Part shown: positions 9,030 through 17,441 of the stretch, one piece after another
How the letters are laid out: every line of letters starts with the position of its first letter
How positions within the stretch are numbered: the stretch's first letter is position 1
Source: Neotamlana laminarinivorans
GTDB lineage: Bacteria > Bacteroidota > Bacteroidia > Flavobacteriales > Flavobacteriaceae
Reading direction: 5' to 3'
Assembly: GCF_020523925.1 (NCBI RefSeq)
Contig: NZ_JAJAPW010000003.1
Span: 310,001 to 374,000, forward strand
DNA: 64,000 nucleotides
Made by a program: the position numbers and the translations under genes
Notes under the pieces: model-generated
The model's database searches: none
Seen by the model: only the letters and a program-made list of their open reading frames with translations
Told to the model about the DNA's origin: nothing

Positions 9030-9233
9030 TTATTTAATTATTTTTTTTACTAGCATCATAATGCTATATTTTTTTAAAATGCTAAACCCTGTTTGCATCC
9101 AGTGGTAAGGTTGTAAAGTTTCTTTAAAATCGTTTTTACAGCTTTTTAATTCCTCCCATGCAATTTGTTTTTCAAGATCTAATTGTTTTAGGTGTCGTTT
9201 TATATCTGCTTCATTTTTGTATTGCTTTACCAT
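9030..9233 (-). CDS. Small DUF6327-like protein
   Basis: A 67-residue basic protein with a charged helical first half (DIKRHLKQLDLEKQIAWEEL) and a more hydrophobic end (GFSILKKYSIMMLVKKIIK). It resembles the small DUF6327 proteins that accompany YtxH genes in Flavobacteria; this is from memory and tentative. It is the last gene of a three-gene operon, 2 nt after the holin-superfamily gene, so it probably shares their envelope-stress-linked role. No function is known. Confidence 0.65.
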   Translation of the reverse strand: MVKQYKNEADIKRHLKQLDLEKQIAWEELKSCKNDFKETLQPYHWMQTGFSILKKYSIMMLVKKIIK

Positions 9234-9235
9234 AA

Positions 9236-9583
9236 TTATTCAAAAAAAGTTTTAGATAGTGAGCGTATCACTATATTGTTTATAAAACCTCTAGCGAAAT
9301 AAAATATAATAGATAATAATAAAAATACACCACCAACAATTAAATAGCCTAAAGGTACGCTATTTAAAGCGTTACCAATAGCTACCGCTGCCGATATAGC
9401 TAAGAATAAAAATGCTACAAGAATTAAGGCTCCCATGCAAATAGTTTTAAATAGGAGGCTCATAGATGAGGTTAGTTGTTGAAATACTTTTAACCTGTAA
9501 AATTCGTGCGATTTTTTTAAATATTCTTCGCCTTTATCTATAGCTTTATTTGAGGTTTCGTTAATATGTTCAAAAACCGACAT
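9236..9583 (-). CDS. Phage-holin-superfamily (DUF1469-type) membrane protein
   Basis: A 115-residue inner-membrane protein with a soluble amphipathic N terminus and two adjacent membrane helices (about residues 45-70 and 77-97: LVAFLFLAISAAVAIG and YLIVGGVFLLLSIIFYFARG). This layout fits the putative Actinobacterial holin-X/DUF1469 superfamily, whose members are not true holins and often sit beside YtxH genes. It lies 1 nt after the ytxH stop, in the middle of the operon. Confidence 0.75.
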   Translation of the reverse strand: MSVFEHINETSNKAIDKGEEYLKKSHEFYRLKVFQQLTSSMSLLFKTICMGALILVAFLFLAISAAVAIGNALNSVPLGYLIVGGVFLLLSIIFYFARGFINNIVIRSLSKTFFE

Positions 9584-9584
9584 A

Positions 9585-9911
9585 TTACTTCTGTAGTTTT
9601 TTGTTCTTATCTTTTAAATCTTTAAGCTTTTTTTCTAACGTAGTAATCACGTCTTCAGCTTTATAACTAGCATCAGAGACAACATGCTCTAATTGGGCAT
9701 CTAAAGTTGCTTTTTTGGTAGTTAATGTACTTGCTACTTGATTTTTTAAATCCTCGGCTGTAGAAGCTATGTTGTCTTTAGCAGCTTCAGCTTCTTCTCT
9801 TAATTTTCTTCTAGTGTTGGTTCCTTTATCTGGAGCAAAAAGAATTCCTAATGTGGCACCTATAGCTCCACCTAATAAAAGTCCTAATGCAGAATTTGTG
9901 TTGTTACTCAT
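9585..9911 (-). CDS. YtxH domain-containing protein
   Basis: A 108-residue protein with one N-terminal membrane segment (ALGLLLGGAIGATLGILFA) followed by the PDKGTNTRRKLREEAE motif typical of YtxH and a long charged, probably coiled-coil tail. Such proteins are often stress-induced and membrane-anchored, with unknown biochemical role. It is the first gene of a compact three-gene operon. The 127-bp region upstream, shared divergently with the aldehyde dehydrogenase gene, is very AT-rich and shows no clear -7 box. Confidence 0.85.
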   Translation of the reverse strand: MSNNTNSALGLLLGGAIGATLGILFAPDKGTNTRRKLREEAEAAKDNIASTAEDLKNQVASTLTTKKATLDAQLEHVVSDASYKAEDVITTLEKKLKDLKDKNKKLQK

Positions 9912-10086
9912 AATCTTGTTTTTTTTAATGATTAAACTTTAATTTTTCAACTATTTTAAGTTACCATTATTTACGTAAAAACATTCTTAAAGAAGTTACA
10001 ATGTTTTAATAAACTTATGTTAAACAGTCTTTTAGAATATGGACTTTAAAGCATTATGTGTAATTTCAAATAAAAACAGTATTACT

Positions 10087-11451
10087 ATGAAAAATAAAAT
10101 TGAAACTATAAATCCGTATAACCAAGAATCTTTACAAACATATAAATATCATACTAAAAAAGATATTGATGGTATTTTAAAACAGGCAGATTCAACTTTT
10201 GAAGATTGGCGTAAAATAGAGATTAAAGAACGAGTAAATCTATTAGAAAATTTAGCTAACTTAATGGAAGATAATAAAGAAAAGTATGCTAAATTAATGA
10301 CTGCAGAAATGGGAAAACCCATTAGCCAAAGTATTGCAGAAATTGAAAAATGTGTTTGGCTTTGTGATTTTTATATTACTAATGCCGAAGAGTTTTTAGC
10401 AGATAGTATAATTGAAACCGATGCTCACGAAAGTTTTATAAGCTACGATCCTTTAGGGGCAGTTTTGGCTGTTATGCCATGGAATTATCCGTTTTGGCAA
10501 GTCATGCGTTTTGCTATTCCGTCACTTACGGCAGGAAATGTTGGGCTATTAAAACATGCTTCTAATGTGTCGGGAACTGCTATAGCTATTCAAGAATTAT
10601 TTGAGGAGGCAGGTTATCCAAAAGGGTGTTTTCAAACCTTATTAATAGGCCATGAGTTAATTGAAGATATTATAGCCAGCGACACTGTAAAAGCGGTTAC
10701 ACTTACAGGGAGCGAAGTTGCAGGAAGAAGTGTAGCAGCCATTGCTGGTAAAAATTTAAAGAAAACGGTTTTAGAGTTAGGCGGAAATAATGCTTGTGTA
10801 GTTTTTGATGATGCTAATTTAGATGAACATCTAGAAACTATGATAAAAGCCAGAATGCAAAATACCGGGCAAAGTTGTATTGCAGCCAAGCGTTTTATAG
10901 TATCCGAAGGTATTTACGATGAATTTTTAGAGCGTTTTACTAGAAGTGTTTTAGAGCTTAAGTCTGGTAACCCTGAAGATAAGGACGTTTTTATGGGGGT
11001 TATGGCTAGAGAAGATTTGGCAGAAGAATTAGAGGAGCAAGTAAATCAATCTGTAAAAATGGGAGCCAAAATTGTAACCGGAAACAAACGCCATAAAGCT
11101 TATTTTGAGCCTACAATTGTTACAGAAATAACTCCAGATATGCCTGTTTTTAAGGAAGAAACCTTTGGTCCGGTAGCAGCTATAATAAAAGCAAAAAATA
11201 ATGAAGAAGCCATTGCATTGGCTGCAAATTCAAGGTTTGGCTTAGGTACCATGATTTTTACAGAAAATGTAGATAGTGTATATAAAGAAATAGGAAATAT
11301 ACCCGACGGCGCTTTGTTTGTTAACGATATGGTTAAATCTGACCCAAGATTACCCTTTGGAGGAACAAAAGCTTCAGGTTATGGTAGAGAATTATCAAAA
11401 GAAGGAATTTTAGAATTTGTAAACATAAAAACAGTTTATATAAAAAAGTAA
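10087..11451 (+). CDS. NAD(P)-dependent aldehyde dehydrogenase, succinate-semialdehyde dehydrogenase-like
   Basis: ALDH superfamily enzyme of 454 residues that oxidises an aldehyde to the acid. Visible motifs are MPWNYPFWQ, the cofactor/turn motif LTGSEVAGR, the catalytic glutamate in LELGG, the nucleophilic cysteine in GQSCIAAKR and the C-terminal EETFGPV and PFGGTKASGYGRE. The short N terminus (NPYNQESL, as in NPAT...) and GQSC fit the GabD2/YneI group acting on succinate semialdehyde. The ATG at 10087 is preferred over an in-frame ATG at 10039 because the family begins close to TINPYNQE. It stands alone, so the substrate is not certain. Confidence 0.9.
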   Translation: MKNKIETINPYNQESLQTYKYHTKKDIDGILKQADSTFEDWRKIEIKERVNLLENLANLMEDNKEKYAKLMTAEMGKPISQSIAEIEKCVWLCDFYITNAEEFLADSIIETDAHESFISYDPLGAVLAVMPWNYPFWQVMRFAIPSLTAGNVGLLKHASNVSGTAIAIQELFEEAGYPKGCFQTLLIGHELIEDIIASDTVKAVTLTGSEVAGRSVAAIAGKNLKKTVLELGGNNACVVFDDANLDEHLETMIKARMQNTGQSCIAAKRFIVSEGIYDEFLERFTRSVLELKSGNPEDKDVFMGVMAREDLAEELEEQVNQSVKMGAKIVTGNKRHKAYFEPTIVTEITPDMPVFKEETFGPVAAIIKAKNNEEAIALAANSRFGLGTMIFTENVDSVYKEIGNIPDGALFVNDMVKSDPRLPFGGTKASGYGRELSKEGILEFVNIKTVYIKK

Positions 11452-11488
11452 TGTAATTTTACAGAAACAAACTTTAACCTACATACTT

Positions 11489-12325
11489 TTGTTTAATACT
11501 TTAAATACGTCCTCTCAAGTTATTATTATTGGTTTTATAATCGTTTTGCTTGGGCTTGTTTTTAACTATAGTTTTAAGTTAATAGAAACTGCCTATGTAG
11601 TAAAATATAGAAAGCCGTTTTTTAATCATTTTTATATTATTTTAAAGCAGTTAAATGTAAATGACCGTAATTTTTTAAAAAATAGTTTTAAGTTTTATTC
11701 ACGATTATCTTTTAAGGAGCAAAAATATTTTGAACATAGGTTAATTAGATTTAAAAATGATAAGGACTTTTTAGGAAGAGAAGGCGTGGAGGTTACTGAA
11801 GAGATGAAAATATTAATATCGGCAACAGCTGCAATGCTAACTTTTGGTTTTCGTGAATATTTAATTCCTTCCATTGAAAGAATTGTGGTGTATCCCGACG
11901 TGTTTTTTTCAACTACAAATCAAACCTATAATAAAGGAGAATTCAACCCAAGTTTAAAGTCGCTAGTCTTATCCTGGAAAGATTTTAAAAAAGGCTATGC
12001 CATTCAAGATGATAATATAAATTTAGGAATACACGAATTTACTCATGCTATTCAAATAAACAGTATACAATCTCGCGATGTTAGCTCTATAATATTTAGT
12101 GATACATTTGCCGAATTATCAAAATTACTACATAGTGAAGAATATTTGAAAAGCAGTTTAGTGAAATCTAAATATTTTAGAGATTACGCTTATACAAATC
12201 AATTTGAATTTTTAGCCGTAGCATTAGAAACTTTTATAGAAACACCATCGGAGTTTAAAAGTCAGTTTCCGGAGATTTATTATAAAATTAGGCAAATGCT
12301 TAATTTTGAAGTGGCAGGCTATTAA
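11489..12325 (+). CDS. Zinc-dependent peptidase, MtfA/M90 family
   Basis: A 278-residue protein with one N-terminal membrane helix (IIIGFIIVLLGLVFNYS) and the metallopeptidase motif HEFTH at residues 182-186, with further glutamates downstream (FAEL). This is the layout of flavobacterial relatives of E. coli MtfA, a peptidase controlled by the glucose repressor Mlc; the E. coli protein itself lacks the membrane helix. The start is a TTG at 11489; no ATG precedes the conserved part. The gene follows the aldehyde dehydrogenase by 37 nt but a functional link is unclear. Confidence 0.8.
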   Translation: MFNTLNTSSQVIIIGFIIVLLGLVFNYSFKLIETAYVVKYRKPFFNHFYIILKQLNVNDRNFLKNSFKFYSRLSFKEQKYFEHRLIRFKNDKDFLGREGVEVTEEMKILISATAAMLTFGFREYLIPSIERIVVYPDVFFSTTNQTYNKGEFNPSLKSLVLSWKDFKKGYAIQDDNINLGIHEFTHAIQINSIQSRDVSSIIFSDTFAELSKLLHSEEYLKSSLVKSKYFRDYAYTNQFEFLAVALETFIETPSEFKSQFPEIYYKIRQMLNFEVAGY

Positions 12326-12401
12326 GTTTTATTCATGACAATTATCATAAATTTTAGTGTATACATTTTATAATTTTAATCAAATAAAAATATAAAATGT
12401 C

Positions 12402-12818
12402 ATGATACGAAAGGTTCCAGTTTCAATGTTAATGACCACGCCCGTTATAACATTACAAAAAGAAGATAGTTTAGAAAAGGCCGATATGTTGTTTAAAAAA
12501 CACCATATACGCCATATTCCTATAGTAGAAGGTAATAGGGTTATAGGTATGTTAAGTTACACAGATTTACAGCGTTTAAGTTTTTGCGATTATAATTTAG
12601 CAGGAAATAACGAGGTTGATGCTATGGTTTACAATATGTCGATTAACCAAGTTATGAAAGAAAATATAGTAACCATATCAGCAGCAAGTAGCGTAAAAGA
12701 GGCTGCCGAAATATTTTCACGAGAAGAGTTTCATGCTCTTCCTGTTATAAAATACAATAAGTTAATAGGAATTATAACTACAACAGATTTAATAAAGCTG
12801 TTATTAAATCAATTTTAA
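12402..12818 (+). CDS. Protein of two CBS domains
   Basis: A 138-residue cytoplasmic protein made almost wholly of two CBS motifs, residues about 5-65 (MTTPVITLQKEDSLEKA, HHIRHIPIVEG, VIGMLSYTDL) and about 80-136 (ENIVTISAASSVKEAAEI, FHALPVIK, LIGIITTTDLI). Such a pair forms a Bateman module that usually senses adenine nucleotides. No effector domain is attached. Its 3' end overlaps the convergent rpe gene by 4 bp. Confidence 0.92.
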   Translation: MIRKVPVSMLMTTPVITLQKEDSLEKADMLFKKHHIRHIPIVEGNRVIGMLSYTDLQRLSFCDYNLAGNNEVDAMVYNMSINQVMKENIVTISAASSVKEAAEIFSREEFHALPVIKYNKLIGIITTTDLIKLLLNQF

Positions 12819-13477
12819 TTATTTACGCTTTGTTTTAAATTGGTAATGGTTTGTGTTTGATTTTTGCTTTTAAAAATAAAGCTTCCAGCAACTAATACAT
12901 CTGCGCCTGCATCTGTAAGTTTTTTGCTGTTTTTATCGCTAACACCACCATCAATCTCAATTAAGGTATTAGCACCTTTTTCTGTTATAAGACTTTTAAG
13001 CTGAGCCACTTTATTGTAAGTGTTCTCAATAAAACTTTGTCCGCCAAAACCTGGATTAACACTCATAATGCAAACTAAATCGATGTCTTGTATTACATCT
13101 GCTAAAAGGTTTACATTGGTGTGCGGGTTTAAAGCAACTCCGGTTTTCATTCCTTCTGCTTTTATAGCTTGTAAAGTGCGGTGTAAATGCGTACAAGCTT
13201 CAAAATGTACGGTTAAATAATTAGCCCCTAGTTCTGCAAAGGTTTTTATGTATCTATCTGGGTCAACTATCATTAAATGAACATCAATAGTTTTTTTAGC
13301 ATATTTGGTTATGGCTTGTAAAACAGGCATGCCAAATGATATGTTTGGTACAAATACACCATCCATAATGTCTATGTGAAACCAATCGGCATCACTATTA
13401 TTAATCATTTCTATATCGCGTTGTAAGTTTGCGAAATCTGCAGCTAAAACAGAGGGTGCTATTAGTTTATTAGACAT
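12815..13477 (-). CDS. rpe: Ribulose-phosphate 3-epimerase
   Basis: TIM-barrel metalloenzyme (220 residues) that interconverts ribulose-5-phosphate and xylulose-5-phosphate in the pentose phosphate pathway. Signature stretches are APSVLAADFANL at the N terminus, WFHIDIMDGVFVPNISFG with the metal-binding His and Asp, VHLMIVDPDRY, MSVNPGFGGQSF and EIDGGV. The length is normal. It is monocistronic and convergent with the CBS gene, which it overlaps by 4 bp. Confidence 0.96.
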   Translation of the reverse strand: MSNKLIAPSVLAADFANLQRDIEMINNSDADWFHIDIMDGVFVPNISFGMPVLQAITKYAKKTIDVHLMIVDPDRYIKTFAELGANYLTVHFEACTHLHRTLQAIKAEGMKTGVALNPHTNVNLLADVIQDIDLVCIMSVNPGFGGQSFIENTYNKVAQLKSLITEKGANTLIEIDGGVSDKNSKKLTDAGADVLVAGSFIFKSKNQTQTITNLKQSVNN

Positions 13478-13513
13478 TTTAATAAGTAATTCTTTATTGC
13501 AAAGCTAATATTT

Positions 13514-13924
13514 TTATTGAACAGCTTCTAAAAGCTCTTCAACAATTTCTAAAAAAAGTGAGCTATTTTCTGCTTGTATAGAATTTAGCTTTAAAAGGTA
13601 ATCATGAAGTTCGTATATGGATTCTGAGTCTTCTATAACTGTATATCCTGCGTTAAAGTTACTAAAGCTTCGACTAGATATAGAACGATTAACTAGCTGA
13701 ATAATATTATTGTGTCTAGAATCATTTGTGATTTTTTTAAATAATTGATTAATTAAATCAGAATCTCCTTCAATTATTTGGAAAAAAACATGTTTATTTT
13801 TTACAAGTACTCCAGTTATATTATGTTTAACATTATTACTAACGGTTTCTTTAAATAGCATTTCAGCGGAAAGAATACTTAAACCTGGTTTTACTTTACT
13901 TGTATAAGAAATCGTTTTCAACAT
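13514..13924 (-). CDS. Short BLUF-domain blue-light photoreceptor, copy 1
   Basis: A 136-residue protein with a BLUF domain (residues about 1-95), which binds FAD and senses blue light, and a short helical tail. The residues that form the flavin hydrogen-bond switch are present: Tyr7 (ISYTS), Asn31 and Gln49 (FFQIIEG). They align with Tyr8, Asn32 and Gln50 of cyanobacterial PixD. NITGVL and the DSRHNN stretch also fit. The semi-conserved Trp/Met region near the last strand reads FSNFNAGY, so the usual Met is replaced by Ala. There is no effector domain, so output must be by protein contact, as in PixD. It lies 80 nt from a paralogue in the same direction. Confidence 0.88.
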   Translation of the reverse strand: MLKTISYTSKVKPGLSILSAEMLFKETVSNNVKHNITGVLVKNKHVFFQIIEGDSDLINQLFKKITNDSRHNNIIQLVNRSISSRSFSNFNAGYTVIEDSESIYELHDYLLKLNSIQAENSSLFLEIVEELLEAVQ

Positions 13925-14004
13925 GAAGTAAAGTTAGTGTTTTTTATTTTAATTTGTAGGAAAAATTATAAAAATATTAACAATTTATTTACAAATTTTT
14001 AGCT

Positions 14005-14409
14005 TTAGCTATTAATAAATTGTTCAACCATTAAAATCACTCTATTTGCATCTTTACTATTAGCAGTTTTAAGCCACTCTAAATATTGATACAAATCTTT
14101 CAAGCCTTTGTTAGAGTTGGCAATAGTAAAGCCAAAGTTATAATCTTCAAAAATGCGTTGTTCTGTATTTGTGTTAATTATTATAAATAAATTTTGATGT
14201 CTTTTATCTTTTTTAATTACTTCAAAAAGAAGGTCTACTTGTTTAGTTTCGCCTTCCATAACTTGTAAAAAATTATGGTCTTTATGTATTAAAACGCCAG
14301 TTATATTATTTTTTTTATTGTTTTGTTTTATTCCATGGTAAAAAGAACTTAATGTTTCATTGAATTCTTTAATGCGGACATCACTTAAATAGCATATAGT
14401 TTTAAACAT
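14005..14409 (-). CDS. Short BLUF-domain blue-light photoreceptor, copy 2
   Basis: A 134-residue paralogue of the neighbouring BLUF protein. Tyr7 (ICYLS), Asn31 and Gln49 (FLQVMEG) occupy the same positions, with NNITGVL between them and DKRHQN downstream. Around the last strand it reads FEDYNFGF, so the semi-conserved Met is replaced by Phe. The C-terminal helices (about residues 98-134) probably mediate oligomerisation or partner binding. It is transcribed in the same direction as copy 1 and as rpoD, but is separated from rpoD by a strong terminator, so it needs its own promoter. No clear -7 box was found in the gap. Confidence 0.88.
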   Translation of the reverse strand: MFKTICYLSDVRIKEFNETLSSFYHGIKQNNKKNNITGVLIHKDHNFLQVMEGETKQVDLLFEVIKKDKRHQNLFIIINTNTEQRIFEDYNFGFTIANSNKGLKDLYQYLEWLKTANSKDANRVILMVEQFINS

Positions 14410-14487
14410 TGATGGTTGGTTGTATTAGTTTAATTGGCTTTTAAAAATAATCAAAAACACTTAAATACTATTGATTTTATAAAAAAT

Positions 14488-14514
14488 AAACCCGCGGTAA
14501 TCAGCCGCGGGTTC
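14488..14514 (-). terminator. Strong GC-rich terminator of rpoD
   Basis: AACCCGCGG (14489-14497) and CCGCGGGTT (14505-14513) pair perfectly around a 7-nt loop. On the minus strand the stem is followed by TTTATTTTTTATAAAA, a classic intrinsic terminator. It lies about 80 nt past the rpoD stop and before the BLUF genes. Confidence 0.9.
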
Positions 14515-14592
14515 TTTCATCAATCAAAAAACGAACAGTTATGTGTAAACTGTTGTTACTTTTATTTAGTCGTAAATTTCATAAAAAACTTA

Positions 14593-15456
14593 CTAACCTA
14601 AATATGTTTTTAATATTTTACTTCTAGATGTGTGTTTTAATCTGCGAATAGCTTTTTCTTTTATTTGGCGTACACGCTCACGAGTTAAATCGAAAGTTTC
14701 TCCAATTTCTTCAAGCGTCATTGGGTGTTGATTTCCTAAGCCAAAATATAAACGAATAACATCTGCTTCACGAGGTGTTAAAGTTTCAAGAGCTCGTTCA
14801 ATTTCTGTGCGTAAAGATTCGTGTAATAATTCTTTATCTGGGTTTGGTGATTCGCCAGAGTTTAATACATCGTAAAGGTTAGAATCTTCACCTTCAACCA
14901 AAGGCGCATCCATACTTACGTGACGACCAGAATTTTTCATCGATTCTTTTACGTCATTAATTGTCATGTCTAACTCCTTAGCAATTTCTTCTGCAGAAGG
15001 TGGACGTTCGTGGCTTTGCTCTAAAAACGCAAATGTTTTATTAATTTTATTAATAGAACCAATTTTGTTTAAAGGTAAACGTACAATACGCGATTGTTCT
15101 GCTAATGCTTGAAGAATAGATTGACGAATCCACCAAACGGCGTACGATATAAATTTAAAACCACGAGTTTCATCAAAACGCTGTGCAGCTTTAATTAACC
15201 CTAAGTTTCCTTCGTTAATTAAATCAGGTAATGTTAAACCTTGATTTTGGTATTGCTTTGCTACAGAAACCACAAAACGTAAGTTTGCTTTTGTAAGTTT
15301 TTCTAAAGCTATTTGGTCGCCAGCTTTAATACGTTGAGCTAATTCAACTTCTTCGTCGGCAGTAATTAAGTCTACCTTACCAATTTCCTGTAGATATTTA
15401 TCTAACGAAGCGGTTTCTCTATTGGTTACCTGCTTCGTAATTTTAAGTTGTCTCAT
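14593..15456 (-). CDS. rpoD: Primary RNA polymerase sigma factor RpoD/SigA
   Basis: Housekeeping sigma-70 factor (287 residues). Region 1.2 ([16 protein letters not shown]), region 2 ([49 protein letters not shown]), region 3 ([11 protein letters not shown]) and region 4 with the helix-turn-helix ([19 protein letters not shown]) are all seen. Region 1.1 and the non-conserved insert of proteobacterial RpoD are absent, as is usual in Bacteroidetes, whose sigma reads TTTG/TAnnTTTG promoters. An AGGAG sequence stands 8 nt before the ATG. It is monocistronic. Confidence 0.97.
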   Translation of the reverse strand: MRQLKITKQVTNRETASLDKYLQEIGKVDLITADEEVELAQRIKAGDQIALEKLTKANLRFVVSVAKQYQNQGLTLPDLINEGNLGLIKAAQRFDETRGFKFISYAVWWIRQSILQALAEQSRIVRLPLNKIGSINKINKTFAFLEQSHERPPSAEEIAKELDMTINDVKESMKNSGRHVSMDAPLVEGEDSNLYDVLNSGESPNPDKELLHESLRTEIERALETLTPREADVIRLYFGLGNQHPMTLEEIGETFDLTRERVRQIKEKAIRRLKHTSRSKILKTYLG

Positions 15457-15464
15457 CTAAAAAT

Positions 15465-15469
15465 CTCCT
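15465..15469 (-). promoter_or_regulatory. Shine-Dalgarno sequence of rpoD
   Basis: AGGAG on the minus strand, 8 nt before the rpoD ATG. Full Shine-Dalgarno motifs are rare in Flavobacteria, and most genes in this window lack one, so its presence here is notable. Confidence 0.6.
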
Positions 15470-15575
15470 GTAATTTAATTTGTGAATATTAGGGCATTCA
15501 ATAGTTATACGCATGTATTTCAAAATATGTTACAAAAAAAGTGTTTTTTTTTATTTTAAATTTTTTCAATAACAG

Positions 15576-15607
15576 AAACACCTAAACAATTACATGCTTA
15601 GGTGTTT
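15576..15607 (-). terminator. Terminator after susD
   Basis: AAACACCTAA (15576-15585) pairs perfectly with TTAGGTGTTT (15598-15607) around a 12-nt loop, 30 nt beyond the susD stop. It ends the susC-susD unit before the rpoD promoter region. Confidence 0.75.
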
Positions 15608-15636
15608 TAAAATAATTGGTTGTTTATAATGATGAA

Positions 15637-17421
15637 TTAATAGCCAGGGTTTTGCAAAAGGTTATTATTTAAACCTATTTGAGATGTTGGTATTGGAAAT
15701 AAATAATTGTTTCTTGAAAAATTACGAGTTGATGCCGGTTGAATTAATATGCATTCTCTTTCTCCAACTCCAGTTGTAGTACTTTCTGGGTTGTAGCTGT
15801 AAACACCTGGTGTGTATAAAGCATCGTTGCCCTCGTAAACTGTACCTTCTATAACTGCTCCATATACGGCTTCGCCTAATTCATCTTCTGCAATACCCCA
15901 TCGTCTTAAATCTGAATAGCGTGAAGATGACTCAGCATACAGTTCAATGGCTCTTTCTCTTCTAATTTCAGTTTCAATATCCATATTGTTAGCAGCTAAA
16001 AACGCATTGGTAATAGGGGGTAAACCAGCGCGTTCTTTTATTAAATTTATAGAAGCATTCATTTGTGCATCTGTTAAACTTCCGTTTAATTCGTATAGGG
16101 CTTCGGCATACATTAAATATACTTCTGCTAAACGAATTAATGGTATATCGTAACTCTCTGTTTGTGTCGCTCTGTACGCATCTGCAGTTCCCCATTTCCA
16201 GCTCATGAATTTGGAATTGTAATATCCAAAGTTATTGGTTCCGTTTAATAGCACATCACCTGTTTGAGGTATTTCTCCAAGTGTTTCATGATTTGTAAAA
16301 TAAGCACGCATTCTAAAATCTCTATTTTGAAATTCGTCTTGCGTATCGTAATAGCCTTCAAACATATCGGATTCTGTAATAGGTAAACCGTCTGTGCATA
16401 AAAACAAGTCCATCATTTTTCTACTAGGTCTTAATCTTCCGTTATAAACGTGGCTTACTAAAGTGTTTGCTTGCCTAAATGTAAAGTCGTATTTACCGTA
16501 TAGTATAAATTCTTTGTTAGTTGCTTTATCTAAACCTGCCGGATTAGATCCGCTATCTTCAAGATTGAATAGGAAATTAGAGCTTAAATTATCTAAAACA
16601 TCGTTATAATTCCATAGTTCGAAACTTGATGAATTCATAACAGCCTCCGTTAGGGTTACTACTTCTTCAAAATACGGTGTTATATTTGCGGCATCATAGC
16701 CAGAGCTTCCTGCCCCAGAGCTTACACCATCTCCATCGGTTGTTGTGCCCACATATTTTAGCCAAGACGCTTCGTGTAATAAAACTTTAGCTTTAAAAGC
16801 CATAGCGGCTTCTTTACTAATTTTACCTTTATCTTCTGAAGCTATATTTGCCTCGTATGGTAATCCAGCAATTGCATCATCTAAATCAGTTTTAATTTGT
16901 TCTACAACTTCATATCTGCTGTTTCGGGCTGAATATAATTCTTCAGAGTTTACATCTAGAGAGCGTGTTACAAGTGTTACGCCACCATAACGTTGTACTA
17001 AAAAGAAATATTGAAATGCTCTATGGAATTTTGATGCGGCCACATATTCAACAATACTTTCTGTACCAGAATAAGATTCTGCACGTTCAAGAAGTAAATT
17101 TATGTCTCTAATATATTCATAGGTATCAGTGTAATAGTCATCATCAACAGGAGCTAAAGTTTCACCTCTGGAATATTCTTGCATGTCACCGCCTTCAAAA
17201 TAACCTACTAAATCTGAGCCATGACTTGAATATATAGGTTGATCTCCCCAGCCAGTTAAATAAGTGTAAAATCTATTTGAGCCAGATAAAAAGTGTTCGG
17301 CTTCATTGTAATAAACATCTTCCGTAATTGATGCTGGAGGTGTAAGGTCTATAAACTCGTCTTCACACGAAGTAAAAACCGTAAAGATGCATGGTAGTAT
17401 TATATATAAAATCTTTTTCAT
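15637..17421 (-). CDS. susD: SusD/RagB-family glycan-binding lipoprotein
   Basis: Outer-membrane surface lipoprotein (594 residues) that caps the SusC channel and binds oligosaccharides. The ATG at 17421 gives a lipoprotein signal peptide with Cys19 in TVFTSCEDEF; the longer frame opening at 17472 would overlap susC and put the signal internally. The tetratricopeptide-like core and the C-terminal RagB/SusD signature are visible: YDIPLIRLAEVYLMYAEAL and LINLIKERAG-like SINLIKERAGLPP, then IRRERAIELYAESSSRYSDL. It begins 20 nt after the susC stop, the canonical order. The specificity cannot be told from sequence. Confidence 0.95.
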   Translation of the reverse strand: MKKILYIILPCIFTVFTSCEDEFIDLTPPASITEDVYYNEAEHFLSGSNRFYTYLTGWGDQPIYSSHGSDLVGYFEGGDMQEYSRGETLAPVDDDYYTDTYEYIRDINLLLERAESYSGTESIVEYVAASKFHRAFQYFFLVQRYGGVTLVTRSLDVNSEELYSARNSRYEVVEQIKTDLDDAIAGLPYEANIASEDKGKISKEAAMAFKAKVLLHEASWLKYVGTTTDGDGVSSGAGSSGYDAANITPYFEEVVTLTEAVMNSSSFELWNYNDVLDNLSSNFLFNLEDSGSNPAGLDKATNKEFILYGKYDFTFRQANTLVSHVYNGRLRPSRKMMDLFLCTDGLPITESDMFEGYYDTQDEFQNRDFRMRAYFTNHETLGEIPQTGDVLLNGTNNFGYYNSKFMSWKWGTADAYRATQTESYDIPLIRLAEVYLMYAEALYELNGSLTDAQMNASINLIKERAGLPPITNAFLAANNMDIETEIRRERAIELYAESSSRYSDLRRWGIAEDELGEAVYGAVIEGTVYEGNDALYTPGVYSYNPESTTTGVGERECILIQPASTRNFSRNNYLFPIPTSQIGLNNNLLQNPGY

Positions 17422-17441
17422 TTTTAAATGTGTTTTTAATG

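Noticed and set aside
10039-10086. Upstream ATG for the aldehyde dehydrogenase
   Set aside because: The added 16 residues have no counterpart in the family, which starts close to the ATG at 10087.
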